13,573 bases of DNA from Candidatus Babeliales bacterium. Its GTDB lineage: Bacteria > Babelota > Babeliae > Babelales > CAZZPM01. The notes below the pieces were generated by a model, which was given only the letters and a program-made list of their open reading frames with translations, searched no databases and was not told the origin of the DNA. Location of the stretch: NCBI GenBank assembly GCA_016763165.1, contig JAESUJ010000072.1, forward strand, positions 1 to 13,573. Reading direction: 5' to 3'. This document shows, piece after piece, positions 11,815 through 13,573 of the stretch. The stretch's first letter is position 1. The number at the start of each line of letters is the position of its first letter. The translations under genes and the position numbers were made by a program.

Positions 11815-13230
11815 TTAGTAAGATTTTGCGATAAGGACATCTTTTTTGCTGCTATTTTTACAAAAAAAGCAGATTTTATTTTCATTAGATTCAAGTAAAC
11901 ATCGAGTAAATGCTTTTAATTTCTTTAATTCTTGTTCACACTCAGGGGACAGACACCAACCAGATGTGATCGCAAAACCTTTTTCAAGACTGTTTTTAAA
12001 TTCATTCCATGAAGAAACTTTTTTTATAAGACTCTTCTGTTTATTGCTTGCACGATCAAATAATTCATTCTGAAATGAGATTAATTTATCTTGTAAAAAT
12101 GATCCTATCGAGTCTCTATTGATCTTCTGCTTTTCGTCTTGTATACGACTTTTTAAAACAAGTATTTCATTAGCAACCTCTTGAGGTCCAATTTCTATAC
12201 GGAATGGAGTTCCCTTAAGTTCGGCATCATAAAACTTTGCACCGGGAGAAAGGGGTCTGTTGTCGATTGAGACACGAATGTTTTTATTGAACAGTTCTGC
12301 TTTAAGTGTTTCGGCATAAATAAGCACCTCAGCACGTTTACTTTCTGGCCCGACAGGAATTATAACAACTTGTGTGGGAGCCATTCGTGGCGGCAGGATT
12401 AAGCCTTTGTCATCACTATGTGTCATAACCAGTGCGCCGATAAGTCTAGTTGTTGTTCCCCAACTTGTGCACCAGGGTGTTTCAGGCTTGTTCTCTTTAT
12501 TTTGAAAGCTTACATCAAATGATTTCGGAAATGATTGATTGAGTAGATGAGAGGTTCCCATTTGTAGGGCTTTGCCATCAGGCATGATAGCTTCAAATGT
12601 GTAGGTCATTTCTGCCCCCGGAAATTTTTCTGCATCAGACTTGCGTCCAGTTATTACCGGAATAGCCATTACGTCATGACAAAGATTTTTATACATCTCA
12701 AGAGCATCTAAAGTCATTTCAAGCGCTTCTTCTTTGGATTGATGAGCCGTATGTCCTTCTTGCCATAAAAATTCGGTGGTACGCAAAAAAGGACGCGTTC
12801 TCATTTCCCATCGAACAACATTTGCCCATTGATTAACTTTTAGTGGTAAGTCCCGCCATGAGTTTATCCATTTGGAAAACATATGATAAACCATTGTTTC
12901 GGATGTCGGTCTAATTACATAGTTTTCTTCGAGTTTCTTTCCACCTGCATGTGTTACAATAGCGAGTTCAGGCGCAAATCCTTCAATGTGATCAGCTTCT
13001 TTTTTTAAGAATTCTTCAGGAATTAACAAAGGAAAATAACAGTTTTGAACATCTAAGTCTTTGATTTGAGCATCCAGTTCTTTCTGTATTCCTTCCCAAA
13101 GCGCGTACCCTAAAGGGCGTATAATCATACATCCTTTAGTTGGTGCATGATCAACAAGTTGAGATGCGTAAATAAGATCAAGATACCATTGAGAAAAGTC
13201 TTTAGATTGGGCTGTTATTTTTTTATTCAT
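11815..13230 (-). CDS. proS: Prolyl-tRNA synthetase, archaeal/eukaryotic type
   Basis: About 472 residues from ATG 13230 (an ATG at 13239 and a TTG at 13242 are in frame; none has a clear Shine-Dalgarno). It charges tRNA-Pro in the cytoplasm. Class II marks are DFSQWYLDLI and KGCMIIRPLGYALWE (motif 1 region), VVRWEMRTRPFLRTTEFLWQ (motif 2), TWGTTTRLIGALVMTHSDDKG and LPPRMAPTQVVIIPV leading into the anticodon-binding domain, where PGAKFYDAELKGTPFRIEIG is typical. There is no inserted editing domain, so it is the short type. The C-terminal zinc-type domain is compact, with CLSPEC and CFFC pairs, and ends KSY, as is usual for this type. The numbering within the family is approximate. Confidence 0.97.
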   Translation of the reverse strand: MNKKITAQSKDFSQWYLDLIYASQLVDHAPTKGCMIIRPLGYALWEGIQKELDAQIKDLDVQNCYFPLLIPEEFLKKEADHIEGFAPELAIVTHAGGKKLEENYVIRPTSETMVYHMFSKWINSWRDLPLKVNQWANVVRWEMRTRPFLRTTEFLWQEGHTAHQSKEEALEMTLDALEMYKNLCHDVMAIPVITGRKSDAEKFPGAEMTYTFEAIMPDGKALQMGTSHLLNQSFPKSFDVSFQNKENKPETPWCTSWGTTTRLIGALVMTHSDDKGLILPPRMAPTQVVIIPVGPESKRAEVLIYAETLKAELFNKNIRVSIDNRPLSPGAKFYDAELKGTPFRIEIGPQEVANEILVLKSRIQDEKQKINRDSIGSFLQDKLISFQNELFDRASNKQKSLIKKVSSWNEFKNSLEKGFAITSGWCLSPECEQELKKLKAFTRCLLESNENKICFFCKNSSKKDVLIAKSY

Positions 13231-13278
13231 AAAATGCATCAATTAAGAAGGTGAAAAAAGGTCACATACGATGCTTAA

Positions 13279-13307
13279 ATTATATGATTCAAAGTAAAAA
13301 ATGTCAA
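13279..13307 (-). promoter_or_regulatory. Consensus sigma70-type promoter of proS
   Basis: On the minus strand, -35 TTGACA (13302-13307) and -10 TATAAT (13279-13284) are separated by exactly 17 nt (13285-13301). Both hexamers are perfect matches. Transcription would begin near 13272, about 40 nt before the proS ATG, and would continue into the secreted gene at 11113-11784. Confidence 0.85.
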
Positions 13308-13337
13308 AAAAGTATTATAATTATTCGCTCAATAATT
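13305..13337 (-). terminator. Weak terminator candidate for the edge gene
   Basis: A 7-bp AT stem (13331-13337 with 13319-13325, loop gagcg) overlaps the stop codon at 13321-13323. Read on the minus strand it is followed by a six-base T-run at 13306-13311, which itself overlaps the proS -35. The stem has no G-C pair, so the call is tentative. Confidence 0.35.
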
Positions 13338-13573
13338 CATCTTCACGCTCTTGCATGCATGAATAAAAAAGAGTTATGAGTATTTCAAGTTTTTGATCAT
13401 TCACAGTCTTTCCAGATGCATCGTCTTTGTGAGTGGAAAGGCATACTGCGTTGATATTATCTTTGTCAAAAATACCATCTTTTTGGACCTTAGATATACT
13501 AAATAAAACAACTGTGCCTTCTCTGCACCATTTTTTATCAATGGACCAAATCATTTCTACTATATTAAAAACA
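13321..13573 (-). CDS. C-terminal part of an unrecognised protein (partial)
   Basis: The frame stays open upstream of the first internal Met to the window edge (VFNIVEMIWSIDKKW...), so this is probably the last ~83 residues of a longer gene rather than a 77-residue ORF starting at 13554. It contains WSIDKKWCREGTVVLFSISK, KDGIFDKDNINAVCLSTHKD and a helical acidic end (CMQEREDELLSE). It may be a soluble protein; no signal peptide or membrane helix is seen. I do not recognise the family. Confidence 0.55.
   Translation of the reverse strand, partial: VFNIVEMIWSIDKKWCREGTVVLFSISKVQKDGIFDKDNINAVCLSTHKDDASGKTVNDQKLEILITLFYSCMQEREDELLSE

Overview
The window looks like a piece of a small, AT-rich genome from a host-associated bacterium. 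The evidence is tandem secreted ankyrin-repeat (ANK) proteins with Sec signal peptides, an archaeal/eukaryotic-type prolyl-tRNA synthetase, very short intergenic gaps and many recently broken paralogs. My best guess is Candidatus Dependentiae (TM6) or a similar protist symbiont. This is inference from gene content; no rRNA or other taxonomic marker is present.

Left part (1-5363). After the tail of a small membrane protein, everything is on the minus strand. Guanylate kinase (gmk) leads a run of ANK genes about 20 nt apart (4763 down to 1384), followed by a small Cys-rich secreted ORF (1364-1137). A separate broken ANK gene with its own promoter lies at 736-268. In transcription order the six central ANK genes read as a three-gene block duplicated in tandem. 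A 141-nt stretch spanning a gene junction recurs at a constant offset of 1782 nt (2414-2554 and 4196-4336, 8 mismatches). One ANK gene of the array and the distal ANK gene are frameshifted.

Middle part (5462-9886, plus strand). This is a tight three-gene operon with 9-nt gaps and Shine-Dalgarno sequences touching the preceding stop codon. It encodes (i) a secreted type-I periplasmic binding protein of the Leu/Ile/Val-receptor kind, (ii) a pentameric ligand-gated ion channel (pLGIC, Cys-less 'Pro-loop' type) with four C-terminal membrane helices, and (iii) a membrane-anchored PPP-phosphatase-like protein. The third protein has lost about half of its metal ligands and carries a ~290-residue Lys/Gln/Val-rich tail. 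No ABC permease or ATPase is present, so the binding protein probably serves the channel. This putative solute-sensing ion-channel module is the most interesting content.

Right part (9822-13573). A second tandem duplication is visible. Unit A holds the phosphatase-like 3' end, a secreted protein of unknown family and a proS fragment; unit B holds a remnant of the phosphatase-like 3' end, a paralog of the secreted protein and intact proS. In unit A the secreted gene is frameshifted and proS survives only as a decayed piece. The junction is at 10978/10979. proS has an ideal sigma70-type promoter (TTGACA-17 nt-TATAAT), and the C-terminal part of an unrecognised gene lies at the right edge.
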